Source: Eriocheir sinensis (taxonomy: Eukaryota; Arthropoda; Malacostraca; Decapoda; Varunidae). Taken from it: a stretch of DNA of 64,000 bases. The stretch is taken from NCBI RefSeq assembly GCF_024679095.1, contig NW_026110519.1, positions 185,270 to 249,269 of the forward strand. Direction: 5' to 3'. Position numbers and translations under genes: made by a program. The stretch's first letter is position 1. Each line of letters starts with the position of its first letter. Positions 49,453-58,899 of the stretch are shown piece by piece. Under the pieces are notes generated by a model that saw only the letters and a program-made list of their open reading frames with translations, was not told where the DNA came from and ran no database searches.

Positions 49453-49737
49453 AACAATAATTTTATATGGAGTATGTCTGGGCCAGAAATGTCTAGCGAA
49501 GTCTACGAAAATTACATGTTAGCGTTCCCAAAAAAAACAGTGAATCAAATCAACAAAGGAGACAAAAAGAATCGGTCGGTCCTGTCTCGAAAGTTTAATA
49601 CGGTTCCTGGAAATAACAACGAATACCCTGTCAAGACCCGCTCTGCGTTATATGTACACAAACCGCGGGACAATAGTTGCTTCGTGATCGATACTAAAAA
49701 CGTTAACGAGAGGGTTGTCGTTATTTCCACAGCATAA
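49453..49737 (+). pseudogene. Chimeric fragment: middle of protein F joined to fragment G
   Basis: Starts inside protein F (NNFIWSMSGPEMSSEVYENY), continues through AFPKKTVNQINKGDKKN to NTVPGNN, then switches at 49,618 to fragment G (NEYPVKTRSALYVH...) and runs in frame to a stop at 49,737 (VVVISTA). In the palindrome copies the same point leads into different sequence, so this is a recombination product. No start codon. Confidence 0.55.
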
Positions 49738-50007
49738 ATGTCACTAACTTCTTGTAGGTGCTTGGCACTCATGAAGAAATTCGAAGAACTCATCACAGAC
49801 AGCAGTAGAAAGAGAAAGATAAAAGTTGAGTTCAGAATCGTATCTTAACTATATTCTGTTCTATCTGAATCTGTTCGCAGCAACTCTCTAGTTGTGTGTG
49901 ACATTTGCATGGGTCTCTCTGCGCGCATGCAATTGTAAGTTAAGTCTTCCTTGTCGTCAACAGATTCCAGACAATCGTCAATGCAACTCTACACAAGACA
50001 TGTATCT

Positions 50008-50130
50008 CTAAATCTTGCATAAGTCGAGGCGCTTAGTGCGTCGCCTCTTCTTCCCGGTGGCATCTGTCTTACCCTCGGTCTTCCGACGGCGCCCTTTTTT
50101 GTTGGCTCGTCTAATTGTCAAAGCTGCCAT
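50008..50130 (-). CDS. 40-aa very basic protein (left-arm copy)
   Basis: ATG 50,130 to TAG 50,008. It begins MAALTIRRANKKGRRRK and continues TDATGKKRRRTKR before a short LDLCKI tail. About 16 of 40 residues are Lys or Arg, as in protamine-like or small DNA-condensing viral core proteins, which would bind packaged DNA in the particle; this is inference from composition only. The last six residues and stop come from the R repeat (TTATGCAAGAT), so the original C terminus may be missing. The right-arm copy at 57,988 differs only at the last residue. Nothing else similar is in the window. Confidence 0.45.
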   Translation of the reverse strand: MAALTIRRANKKGRRRKTEGKTDATGKKRRRTKRLDLCKI

Positions 50131-50683
50131 CGTCGATTAACTTTGACCAGATAAATATTTAGAATTCGTCGCAGACGGCAGAGTGATTCCTCGGGTGTTA
50201 GAGTGATTCTTCGGGTGTTTGGCTCTCTTGCTTTTTCCTAATTTATTTGTAGGTCTTCAACAATACCGGCTGGTCACATTACTTTTTATTCCGTCTTGTG
50301 TGCAGAACAGGTGTGTAAATGTGCGTGTTTTGGATTTACAAAGTCGACTTTAAAAACAAAAAGAGGAGGAGAATGGTAGGATTCTTTACGAAATATTACC
50401 AGATTAAAGATGTAGCTGCACATGACGGTATCCGTACAAGGCGTATCTATCGAGTCACCTCAAATTCTATCCAAAATAAATTCGGATCGATCTAAGTTAG
50501 ACCCCTTTTTCAACTAAATTACAGTTGATAAAAATACGGTCTTCGGCGTAACGCTATTTAAGATCATCAAAAATATTAACTTGGACACCGCATTGTGAAC
50601 CACCAATAAAAATAGAGTCTAGGCGTGAGTCCAAATTAAGTTCGACTCAAATTAAGTTCGGTCTACATTACAGACGAAGTCAC

Positions 50684-50800
50684 GCATTCACATTTACAGA
50701 CGAAGTCACGCATTCACCAACGTCTCAGAATTGGTCTACATTGCAGACAAAGTCACGCATTCACCAACGTCTCAGAATTGGTCAGGAACGTCGACTCACA
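50684..50800. repeat. T2 tandem repeat (~47 bp), left arm
   Basis: Units built of GACGAAGTCACGCATTCACC, AACGTCTCAGAATTGG and TCTACATTGCA. Also found at 53,845-54,005, 54,495-54,690 and (inverted) 57,330-57,450. Confidence 0.85.
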
Positions 50801-51003
50801 TGACAAAGCTAACGTGACGTATCCAACACCAACAGATTATGAATAGGAGATCATAATCTCAGTGTGCAGTGTCACATAATCTCCTCAATATATAAATTCA
50901 CTTGTCGTTGTCGTTTACTCAGCCACATCTATTACATCTTAACTCTAGAGGTAGGAAAGAGTATTACATCTTAACTCTATTTTGGGATCTTGATATTTTG
51001 AGA

Positions 51004-51918
51004 TCAAGTAAGAGATAGCACGAGGTGAACGCTAGCTCGAGTGGGGTCCAACATCTGACGATTTCGTTTCAAGAAAACAGCTAGGAAGAGAAGCAGATCG
51101 GTGTCGTTGTGAATTTCAAAAGACATTTGATGACTGTTGAACAGGTTGAAGCAATCGAATCCCGATTTGTCAAAACAAGTAAAGAAAGAGTCGGTGTCTG
51201 TTCTTACGGTCATGCCGACTGTTGTGGCTGTGGATTTAATATTGGCAACGGCTCTGTAGAACTGTTCGAAATTACCGTTGTTGACCAGTCTGGTAAAACA
51301 TCTCTTCCATTCTTCTGTACAACGGCGATGATACCGTTCCAAGACATCTGAAGGACGGATAAAAAGACTGTCGATTTTGGTAATGTGTTCGTAAAATTTA
51401 TTATTATTAAACAACAAAATATTTTCGTTGATGTTGATTTGATCCATCTTGGAATTGACTGTGCGGTAGTCGGTCACGACCGAATCTCGAATCTCGGTGA
51501 CTACTCCAAGGCAATTCAATTATTTCGCTGTTATTTCCACGAACCGTATTAAACTTTCGAGACAGGACCGACCGATTCTTTTTGTCTCCTTTGTTGATTT
51601 GATTCACTGTTTTTTTTGGGAACGCTAACATGTAATTTTCGTAGACTTCGCTAGACATTTCTGGCCCAGACATACTCCATATAAAATTATTGTTCATCAC
51701 AGTACTGAATCGAACATCGAGAAAAGGCAATTGTGTCTTATCTTCAGAGTTATTAGGCAGGTTGTTCGAAATGTCAATCCCGCCGTTGATATACACGCTT
51801 TTTCCGTTGTTTTTTTTATTTGTATTACTCTATTCCTAATATCGTCAGCAGTAGGTTCTCCAGTAATGTCAAATTGCAGATTTCTGAATATTGTGTATAC
51901 TTCCGCTTCCAAGAAAGA
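51004..51918 (-). pseudogene. Protein F + F2 region, left arm
   Basis: From 51,918 the protein F frame (EAEVYTIFRNLQFD...) has one extra or missing base near 51,815 (frame change between GKACIS and MYINGGIDIS) and continues to about 51,540. Then the sequence passes into a second frame, F2, whose first ATG is 51,447 (MDQININENILLF) and stop 51,004 (147 aa). F2 reads DVLERYHRRCTEEWKRC... and LLLFLAVFLKRN, with C, A, T, M and E where the right arm has R, V, A, V and D. F lacks an N terminus, so I treat the pair as decayed, although F2 itself is open. Function unknown. Confidence 0.55.
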
Positions 51919-51934
51919 TCAACACATGCGTCAA

Positions 51935-52827
51935 GCAGTCAAGTGCTCAGATGTGCAATTCGCCTTCCTGTTACAATTTAGCATCTCAAATCAAATCTTA
52001 ACTCTATTCTGAATCCATGAGTTCAGTTGACCGTCAAAACAAAGTCACACATTCACTAGCAGGGGTCAGGTGCTCGGATGTGCAATTGTTACACCTCACA
52101 GCCGCTCGGATGTGCAATTGTTACACCTCACAGCTACACTCTCAGCCACATTTATTACATCTTAACTCTAGAGGTAGGAAAGAGTGTTACATCTTAACTC
52201 TATTTTGGGATCCAACATTGATCTCGACATCAATTGTGCAGTTATCGACATGTAGCAGCTCGGATGGGCACGACATCTTTTTGCAAACGAACAGATGAGA
52301 CAAAGTCACACATTCACTAGCAGCAGTCAGGTACTCTGATGTGCAATTCGTCTTGTTACACCCATAACATCTGAACTCTAGCAATTCGTCTTGTTAGTTG
52401 TCGACATGTCACGACATCGTCTTCTTACACCTCACAGTCTACTACATCTCCACATCTACTACATCTTAACTCTAAGTAAATGTGTGACTTTGTTTCAACA
52501 GTCAACTGAAATTCTACTATATGTACATAACCCGAGATTCATGTACATAACCCGAAATGAATCTTATCTTCTCACTTGGTTGCATTGCTTACACCTCTCA
52601 GCCACATCTACTACAGAGGTAGGTAAGCTATGCGCACGAGAGTTCAGAGTGGCGGAGGTAGGTAAGAGTTCAACACTTGCTACACCTCACAGCCTACTGC
52701 TTAACTCTATTCTGAATCTTATCTTCTCAATTAGTTGTACAGGTAGGTAAGCTATGCTCACGAGAGTATGTACATAACCCGAAATGAATCTTATCTTCTC
52801 ACTTGGTTGCATTGCTTACACCTCTCA
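51935..52827. repeat. Junction repeat block, left arm
   Basis: About 900 bp without a gene, made of repeated words: GTCAAAACAAAGTCACACAT, GGTGCTCGGATGTGCAATTG, TTACACCTCACAGC, ACATCTTAACTCTA, AGAGGTAGGTAAG, CGAAATGAATCTTATCTTCT. Each occurs two to five times. This family fills the spaces between gene fragments across 32-64 kb. Confidence 0.8.
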
Positions 52828-53802
52828 AGACGCTAAAATTAATGAAATAAGTTTATTTAGTCAAGAGTTAGCCGATTCTACAAAGAAACACATGGATGAA
52901 TTACAAAATCAACAAACTAAACACGAAGAAGAAAAATCTGAATTAAGGAAAGAAATTGAAAAGTCATCTGTCAAAGTACAACAAATAATGACGATATACA
53001 AAGATGTAGATAAGAAATTCTTAGAAGTTAAGGCAAATATACGAAAGATAATCCAAGAGAAAGACCGACTGAACGCAGAATTATCTGAAAATAAAAACAA
53101 GATCGATCTTATGCAAAATGAATACGAACAACTCCAACAACGTAATAACGAATTAGATACAGAGAATGATCAATTCAAACAAGAGTTGACTCAAAATAAA
53201 ACTCTACTCCTACAAGAGACACCAATGAGAGATAGACTCCAGCAAGATGTCACTCGCCTCCAGCAAGAGAAAACTGCTCTCGAAACCCAACTGAGTGAAA
53301 AGAGTAATGACTTATCGATATTACTGAAAAAACAAGAAGACGAAATTATACGGTTGAACAAACAAATTGAGGATATGACCACAGAGAACAAATCCTCCCA
53401 GGAAATACTAGCAGCTGAAACCGCACGTGCAAATGCATTGCAAGTAACTAACCTGACGTTATCAAGCTCTAACGAAGAATTGAATAAGATTGCGAAAACC
53501 GTGATTGACAAAGATTCAGAAATCAACCGGTTAAAAAGACCAAATTAATGAAAACAGGAAAAATATCGAAGAGTCTAACCAAAATACCGAAACCCAAACA
53601 CCAGAGATTGCACGGCTGACCCAAGAAATTAACGATCTGATCGTAGAGAGAGAAAGATCAACACAATTGATAACAGAATTGAAGGTCTTTAATGAAGAGA
53701 TGAAAAAGACCGAAACATTGAATCAGGACCTTATATAAAAGCATCAGGACGTTATCCAAAAGCAAAAAGAAGATATTGAACTGTTAAACCAACAAATTCA
53801 GA
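52828..53802 (+). pseudogene. Long coiled-coil protein gene, truncated and interrupted
   Basis: The coiled coil starts at DAKINEISLFSQELADSTKK (52,828); the preceding codons, including the only ATG (52,784), come from a junction repeat, so the original start is gone. Heptads continue for over 230 residues (KHEEEKSELRKEIEKS, EYEQLQQRNNELDTEN, QDVTRLQQEKTALETQL) to a frameshift near 53,533 in an A-rich run. A second frame carries on (EIARLTQEINDLIVERE) to a TAA near 53,737, after which coiled coil resumes to about 53,802 and then meets T2 repeats. Eukaryotic-type myosin/golgin-like coiled coils give no specific function. Pieces are also at 38,693-38,900 and in the right arm. Confidence 0.7.
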
Positions 53803-53844
53803 ATATGATCATAGAGAACGAATCCTCCAAGGAGATAATCACGA

Positions 53845-54005
53845 AGTCACGCATTCACCAACGTCTCAGAATCGGTCTACATTACAGACGAAGTCACGCA
53901 TTCACATTTACAGACGAAGTCACGCATTCACCAACGTCTCAGTATTGGTCTACATTGCAGACAAAGTCACGCATTCACCAACGTCTCAGAGTTGGTCTAC
54001 ATTTG
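53845..54005. repeat. T2 tandem repeat in the palindrome spacer
   Basis: Three to four ~47-bp units (GAAGTCACGCATTCACCAAC, GTCTCAGAATCGGTCTAC). Confidence 0.85.
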
Positions 54006-54039
54006 TAAGCAAATGATAAATGATAAAAATGATAACTAG

Positions 54040-54255
54040 CTGCAATTTAGAAACAACTCGTTTCCAAACCTTATAACTAACTTAAAAATCTATAGCCAGG
54101 AGAAACAACGGTTTCAAAGCAAACTTAAAAACTATGCAATGAAACAACTCGTTTCAAAGCAACTTAAAACTATACAATGAAACAACTCGTTTCAAAGCAA
54201 ACTTAAAACTATACGATGAAACAACTCGTTTCAAAGCAAACTTATAAACTATTGC
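54040..54255. repeat. hr-like tandem palindromes in the palindrome spacer
   Basis: Five imperfect ~42-bp units, each centred on the short palindrome GAAACAACTCGTTTC (GAAAC-5 nt-GTTTC) followed by AAAGCAAACTTAAAAACTAT. Tandem imperfect palindromes of this kind resemble the homologous-repeat regions that act as enhancers or replication origins in insect large DNA viruses; that role is inference. Confidence 0.6.
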
Positions 54256-54313
54256 ATTGAAGTCAAGCAGCAAACTTAGTTAATCTGGATTTTTTGTTTT
54301 ATGCAATGTCTAA

Positions 54314-54484
54314 TTATTGTAATAACTTTGTTGTAATATTGATTCCTTGATTTGTCAAGCCTTTTTGTCGGATGAAAACGTGTAGTGTAGAATTTGTGAA
54401 GATCGTCGTGGATAGTTTATAGACTCCGCCGCCCAGCGCCTGCAAACGTTCGTCCAATCGATAACTATTCTTAATGTCAACCAT
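54314..54484 (-). CDS. 56-aa ORF in the palindrome spacer
   Basis: ATG 54,484 (MVDIKNSYRLDERLQAL) to stop 54,314. It contains GGGVYKLSTTIFTNSTLHVF and ends NITTKLLQ. The frame is open upstream into T2 repeat sequence, so the ATG could be a secondary start of a truncated gene. The composition is protein-like and unlike the surrounding repeats. It is one of the few parts of this area that exists once. Unknown. Confidence 0.4.
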   Translation of the reverse strand: MVDIKNSYRLDERLQALGGGVYKLSTTIFTNSTLHVFIRQKGLTNQGINITTKLLQ

Positions 54485-54494
54485 CACAAATATT

Positions 54495-54690
54495 GCAGAC
54501 AAAGTCACACATTCACCAATGTCGCAGAAGCGGTCTACATTGCGCATTCACCAACGTCTCAGAATTGGTCTATATTGAAGACAAAGTCACGCATTCACCA
54601 ACGTCTCAGAATTGGTCTACATTGCAGACAAAGTCACGCATTCACCAATGTCTCAGAATCGGTCTACATTGCAGACAAAGTCACGCATTC
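54495..54690. repeat. T2 tandem repeat, right side of spacer
   Basis: Four ~47-bp T2 units; same orientation as at 53,845. Confidence 0.85.
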
Positions 54691-54915
54691 ACCAATGAAA
54701 GTTGTCTACAGTGTATTTCATTTACACTCTAAGGGGTACTATTATACATTCAATTCTACTTTTTCAGGAGTTACTATTATAAATTCAATTTTGTTTTTTT
54801 CATGCTACTCAGAATCGGTCGATATATAAGACAAAGTCAACCATTCGTGTGCTTTTCAGGGGGTACTAATATAAATTCATTTGAACTCTTGCCTATGAGT
54901 ATTTGAAGATAAGAT
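54691..54915. other. Unassigned end of spacer
   Basis: Two short ACTATTATA(C/A)ATTCAATT repeats and a T run; no gene. Confidence 0.5.
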
Positions 54916-54916
54916 G

Positions 54917-55289
54917 TTTTATTTTGAGTCAACTCTTGTTTGAATTGATCATTCTCTGTATCTAATTCGTTATTACGTTGTTGGAGTTGTTCGTATTCAT
55001 TTTGCGTAAGATCGATCTTGTTTTTATTTTCAGATAATTCTGCGTTCAGTCGGTCTTTCTCTTGGATTATCTTTCGTATATTTGCCTTAACTTCTAAGAA
55101 TTTCTTATCTACATCTTTGTATATCGTCATTATTTGTTGTACTTTGGCAGATGACTTTTCAATTTCTTTCCTTAATTCAGATTTTTCTTCTTCGTGTTTA
55201 GTTTGTTGATTTTGTAATTCATCCATGTGCTTCTTTGTAGAATCGGCTAACTCTTGACTAAATAAACTTATTTCATTAATTTTAGCGTC
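54917..55289 (-). pseudogene. Coiled-coil gene, right-arm 5' piece
   Basis: Reads the same DAKINEISLFSQELADSTKK to QFKQELTQNK as the left arm (SAKV for SVKV, DLTQ for DLMQ) and then stops being homologous at 54,916. It shares the left arm's loss of the original N terminus, so truncation happened before the arms were duplicated. Confidence 0.7.
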
Positions 55290-56180
55290 TTGAGAGGTGT
55301 AAGCAATGCAACCAAGTGAGAAGATAAGATTCATTTCGGGTTATGTACATACTCTCGTGAGCATAGCTTACCTACCTGTACAACTAATTGAGAAGATAAG
55401 ATTCAGAATAGAGTTAAGCAGTAGGCTGTGAGGTGTAGCAAGTGTTGAACTCTTACCTACCTCCGCCACTCTGAACTCTCGTGCGCATAGCTTACCTACC
55501 TCTGTAGTTGATGTGGCTGAGAGGTGTAAGCAATGCAACCAAGTGAGAAGATAAGATTCATTTCGGTTTATGTACATGAATCTCGGGTTATGTACATATA
55601 GTAGAATTTCAGTTGACTGTTGAAACAAAGTCACACATTTACTTAGAGTTAAGATGTAGTAGATGTGGAGATGTAGTAGACTGTGAGGTGTAAGAAGACG
55701 ATGTCGTGACATGTCAACAACTAACAAGACGAATTGCTAGAGTTCAGATGTTATGGGTGTAACAAGACGAATTGCACATCAGAGTACCTGACTGCTGCTA
55801 GTGAATGTGTGACTTTGTCTCATCTGTTCGTTTGCAAAAAGATGTCGTGCCCATCCGAGCAACTGACTGCTGCTACATGTCGATAACTGCACAATTGATG
55901 TCGAGATCAATGTTGGATCCCAAAATAGAGTTAAGATGTAATACTCTTTCCTACCTCTAGAGTTAAGATGTAATAAATGTGGCTGAGAGTGTGGCTGTGA
56001 GGTGTAACAATTGCACATCCGAGCGGCTGTGAGGTGTAACAATTGCACATCCGAGCACCTGACCCCTGCTAGTGAATGTGTGACTTTGTTTTGACGGTCA
56101 ACTGAACTCATGGATTCAGAATAGAGTTAAGATTTGATTTGAGATGATAAATTGAAACAGGAAGGCGAATTGCACATCTG
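55290..56180. repeat. Junction repeat block, right arm
   Basis: Inverted counterpart of 51,935-52,827; no gene. Confidence 0.8.
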
Positions 56181-56209
56181 AGCACTTGACTGCTTGACGC
56201 ATGTGTTGA

Positions 56210-57128
56210 TCTTTCTTGGAAGCGGAAGTATACACAAAATTCAGAAATCTGCAATTTAACATTACTGGAGAACCTACTGCTGACGATATTAGGAATAGAG
56301 TAATAAAAAATAAAAAAAACAACGGAAAAAGCGTGTATATCAACGGCGGGATTGACATTTCGAACAACCTGCCTAATAACTCTGAAGATAAGACACAATT
56401 ACCTTTTCTCGATGTTCGATTCAGTACTGTGATGAACAATAATTTTATATGGAGTATGTCTGGGCCAGAAATGTCTAGCGAAGTCTACGAAAATTACATG
56501 TTAGCGTTCCCAAAAAAAAAAACAGTGAATCAAATCAACAAAGGAGACAAAAAGAATCGGTCGGTCCTGTCTCGAAAGTTTAATACGGTTCTTGGAAATA
56601 ACAGCGAAAGAATTGAATTGCCTTGGAGTAGTCACCGAGATTCGAGACTCGGTCGTGACCGACTACCGCACAGTCAATTCCAAGATGGATCAAATCAACA
56701 TCAACGAAAATATTTTGTTGTTCAATAATAATAAATTTTACGAACACATTACCAAAATCGACAGTCTTTTTATCCGTCCGTCAGATGTCTTGGAACGGTA
56801 TCATCGCCGTTGTACAGAAGAATGGAAGAGACGTTTTACCAGACTGGTCAACAACGGTAATTTCGAACAGTTCTACAGAGCCGTTGCCAATATTAAATCC
56901 ACAGTCACAACAGTCGGCATGACCGTAAGAGCAGACACCGACTCTTTCTTTACTTGTTTTGACAAATCGGGATTCGATTGCTTCAACCTGTTCAACAGTC
57001 ATCAAGTGTCTTTTGATATTCACAACGACACCGATCTGCTTCTCTTCCTAGCTGTTTTCTTGAAACGAAATCGTCAGATGTTGGACCCCACTCGAGCTAG
57101 CGTTCACCTCGTGCTATCTCTTACTTGA
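56210..57128 (+). pseudogene. Protein F + F2 region, right arm
   Basis: Protein F (EAEVYTKFRNLQFNITGEP) is open here from 56,210 to 56,728, with an A11 run near 56,512 giving PKKKTV in place of PKKTV in the left arm. It lacks a start. F2 overlaps in another frame: first ATG 56,685, stop 57,128, 147 aa, with the motifs LERYHRRCTEEWKRRF, FTCFDKSGFDCFNLF and FLAVFLKRNRQML. The F2 frame is open upstream into the end of F. F2 is an intact ORF in both arms, but most differences between the arms change the protein, arguing against selection since duplication. Unknown function. Confidence 0.55.
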
Positions 57129-57329
57129 TCTCAAAATATCAAGATCCCAAAATAGAGTTAAGATGTAATACTCTTTCCTACCTCTAGAGTTTAGATGTAA
57201 TAGATGTGGCTGAGTAAACGACAACGACAAGTGAATTTATATATTGAGGAGATTATGTGACACTGCACACTGAGATTATGATCTCCTATTCATAATCTGT
57301 TGGTGTTGGATACGTCACGTTAGCTTTGC

Positions 57330-57450
57330 CATGTGACCAATTCTGAGACGTTGGTGAATGCGTGACTTTATCTGCAATGTAGACCAATTCTGAGACGTTG
57401 GTGAATGCGTGACTTCGTCTGTAAATGTGAATGCGTGACTTCGTCTGTAA
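57330..57450. repeat. T2 tandem repeat, right arm
   Basis: Inverted counterpart of 50,684-50,800 (GTGAATGCGTGACTTCGTCT words). Confidence 0.85.
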
Positions 57451-57987
57451 TGTACACCGAACTTAATTTGAGTCGAACTTAATTTGGACTCACGCCTAGA
57501 CTCTATTTTTATTGGTGGTTCACAACGCGGTGTCCAAGTTAATATTTATGATGATCTTAAATAGCGTTACGCCGAAGACCGTATGTTTATCAACTGTAAT
57601 TTAGTTGAAAAAGGGGTCTAACTTAGATCGATCCGAATTTATTTTGGATAGAATTTGAGGTGACTCGATAGATACGCCTTGTACGGATACCGTCATGTGC
57701 AGCTACATCTTTAATCTGGTAATATTTCGTAAAGAATCCTACCATTCTCCTCCTCTTTTTGTTTTTAAAGTCGACTTTGTAAATCCAAAACACGCACATT
57801 TACACACCTTTTCTGCACACAAGACGGAATAAAAAGTAATGTGACCAGCCGGTATTGTTGAAGACCTACAAATAAATTAGGAAAAAGCAAGAGAGCCAAA
57901 CACCCGAAGAATCACTCTAACACCCGAGGAATCACTCTGCCGTCTGCGACGAATTCTAAATATTTATCTGGTTAAAGTTAATCGACG

Positions 57988-58110
57988 ATGGCAGCTTTGA
58001 CAATTAGACGAGCCAACAAAAAAGGGCGCCGTCGGAAGACCGAGGGTAAGACAGATGCCACCGGGAAGAAGAGGCGACGCACTAAGCGCCTCGACTTATG
58101 CAAGATGTAG
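57988..58110 (+). CDS. 40-aa very basic protein (right-arm copy)
   Basis: ATG 57,988 to TAG 58,110; identical to the left-arm copy except for the last residue (Met for Ile). AT-rich DNA with AATATTTATCTGG lies 25-35 bp upstream and could serve as a TATA region. Lys/Arg clusters KKGRRRK and KKRRRTKR dominate. It directly precedes the R repeat and protein C on the same strand. Confidence 0.45.
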   Translation: MAALTIRRANKKGRRRKTEGKTDATGKKRRRTKRLDLCKM

Positions 58111-58312
58111 AGATACATGTCTTGTGTAGAGTTGCATTGACGATTGTCTGGAGTCTGTTGACGACAAGGAAGTCTTAACTTACAATTGCATGCGCGCAGA
58201 GAGACCCATGCAAATGTTACACACAACTAGAGAGTTGCTGCGAACAGATTCAGATAGAACAGAATATAGTTAAGATACGATTCTGAACTCTGTAGTGTGT
58301 GACACTTTCAAG

Positions 58313-58606
58313 ATGTATAGTATTGGTGCTTGTCTGAAATCTGTTAGACTCTTCTACGACTCGTCGTTCGTCGAGATCCATTCTATCGATCCTCTGTCTG
58401 ATCAAATCGAGGTTGGCGACACACATGCCTGTCTCGTCCTTTACGCAAGCCCGACGACGCGACGAGAAAGTGCCAAAGGCGAGTCGATGTCCGATATTTC
58501 ATTCTCATCTCGTTCCGACGACACATTAGTCAAGTACGGTTTGACTGGCGAAACAATAGAATACAAAACCGATCATCTCATAGTACACTCAGCTTTGGTC
58601 ATGTAA
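58313..58606 (+). CDS. 97-aa virus-like protein C (right copy)
   Basis: ATG 58,313 to TAA 58,606, the inverted copy of 35,510-35,803 (corresponding positions add to 94,116). The upstream open codons start only with GTG. Differences from the left copy are few (for example Leu-Ser-Asp for Leu-Pro-Asp and GESM for GEAM), with no frameshift. The arrangement protein C then protein B on the same strand is preserved from the left side. Unknown family. Confidence 0.6.
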   Translation: MYSIGACLKSVRLFYDSSFVEIHSIDPLSDQIEVGDTHACLVLYASPTTRRESAKGESMSDISFSSRSDDTLVKYGLTGETIEYKTDHLIVHSALVM

Positions 58607-58616
58607 TTGGTCATGT

Positions 58617-58622
58617 AATAAA
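58617..58622 (+). terminator. Polyadenylation signal AATAAA after protein C
   Basis: AATAAA 11 nt after the stop; mirrors the left copy. Confidence 0.6.
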
Positions 58623-58899
58623 ATCTGAACGTTAATTATTGTTTTATTTGTCTTACTTATCTTAAAAATTAAAACATGTGGTGGTGTATGTGTGTTCTGC
58701 TGCTTGTGTGTCTGGTCAGCTAATCGACATCAGCGATAAAACAACAGAAGAAGATTCCGTCGTACCCAGTGTCAAGAAGATACTGCAGTCTAAATTGGTT
58801 GCGAGGTAGGTAAGAGTTCAAAGCAGTCAAGTGCTCAGATGTGCAATTCGCCTTCCTGTAATTGTTACACCTCACAGCCACATCTTAACTCTCAGCCAC

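Larger units (their letters stand above)
49828..53202 (+). repeat. Left arm of a 3.4-kb inverted repeat
   Basis: The reverse complement of 54,916-58,290. Corresponding positions add to 108,118 at both ends and to 108,118-108,134 inside, so only small indels separate the arms. Over 51,001-51,370 I counted six substitutions against the other arm. It contains an R repeat, the 40-aa basic ORF, T2 tandem repeats, the protein F/F2 pseudogene, junction repeats and the start of the coiled-coil gene. Confidence 0.93.
54916..58290 (-). repeat. Right arm of the 3.4-kb inverted repeat
   Basis: Inverted copy of 49,828-53,202. The inner boundary is sharp at GACTCAAAATAAAAC (54,916). The outer boundary lies inside an R repeat (58,290), beyond which the right side continues into protein C while the left side does not. 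Confidence 0.93.

Noticed and set aside
49828..58290. Palindrome as a simple assembly duplication
   Set aside because: The arms differ by scattered substitutions and small indels, which a duplicated contig segment would not show; a haplotype artefact is still possible and needs long reads.
58295..58312. Extended N terminus for protein C
   Set aside because: The upstream start would be GTG; ATG 58,313 and its mirror at 35,803 are preferred.
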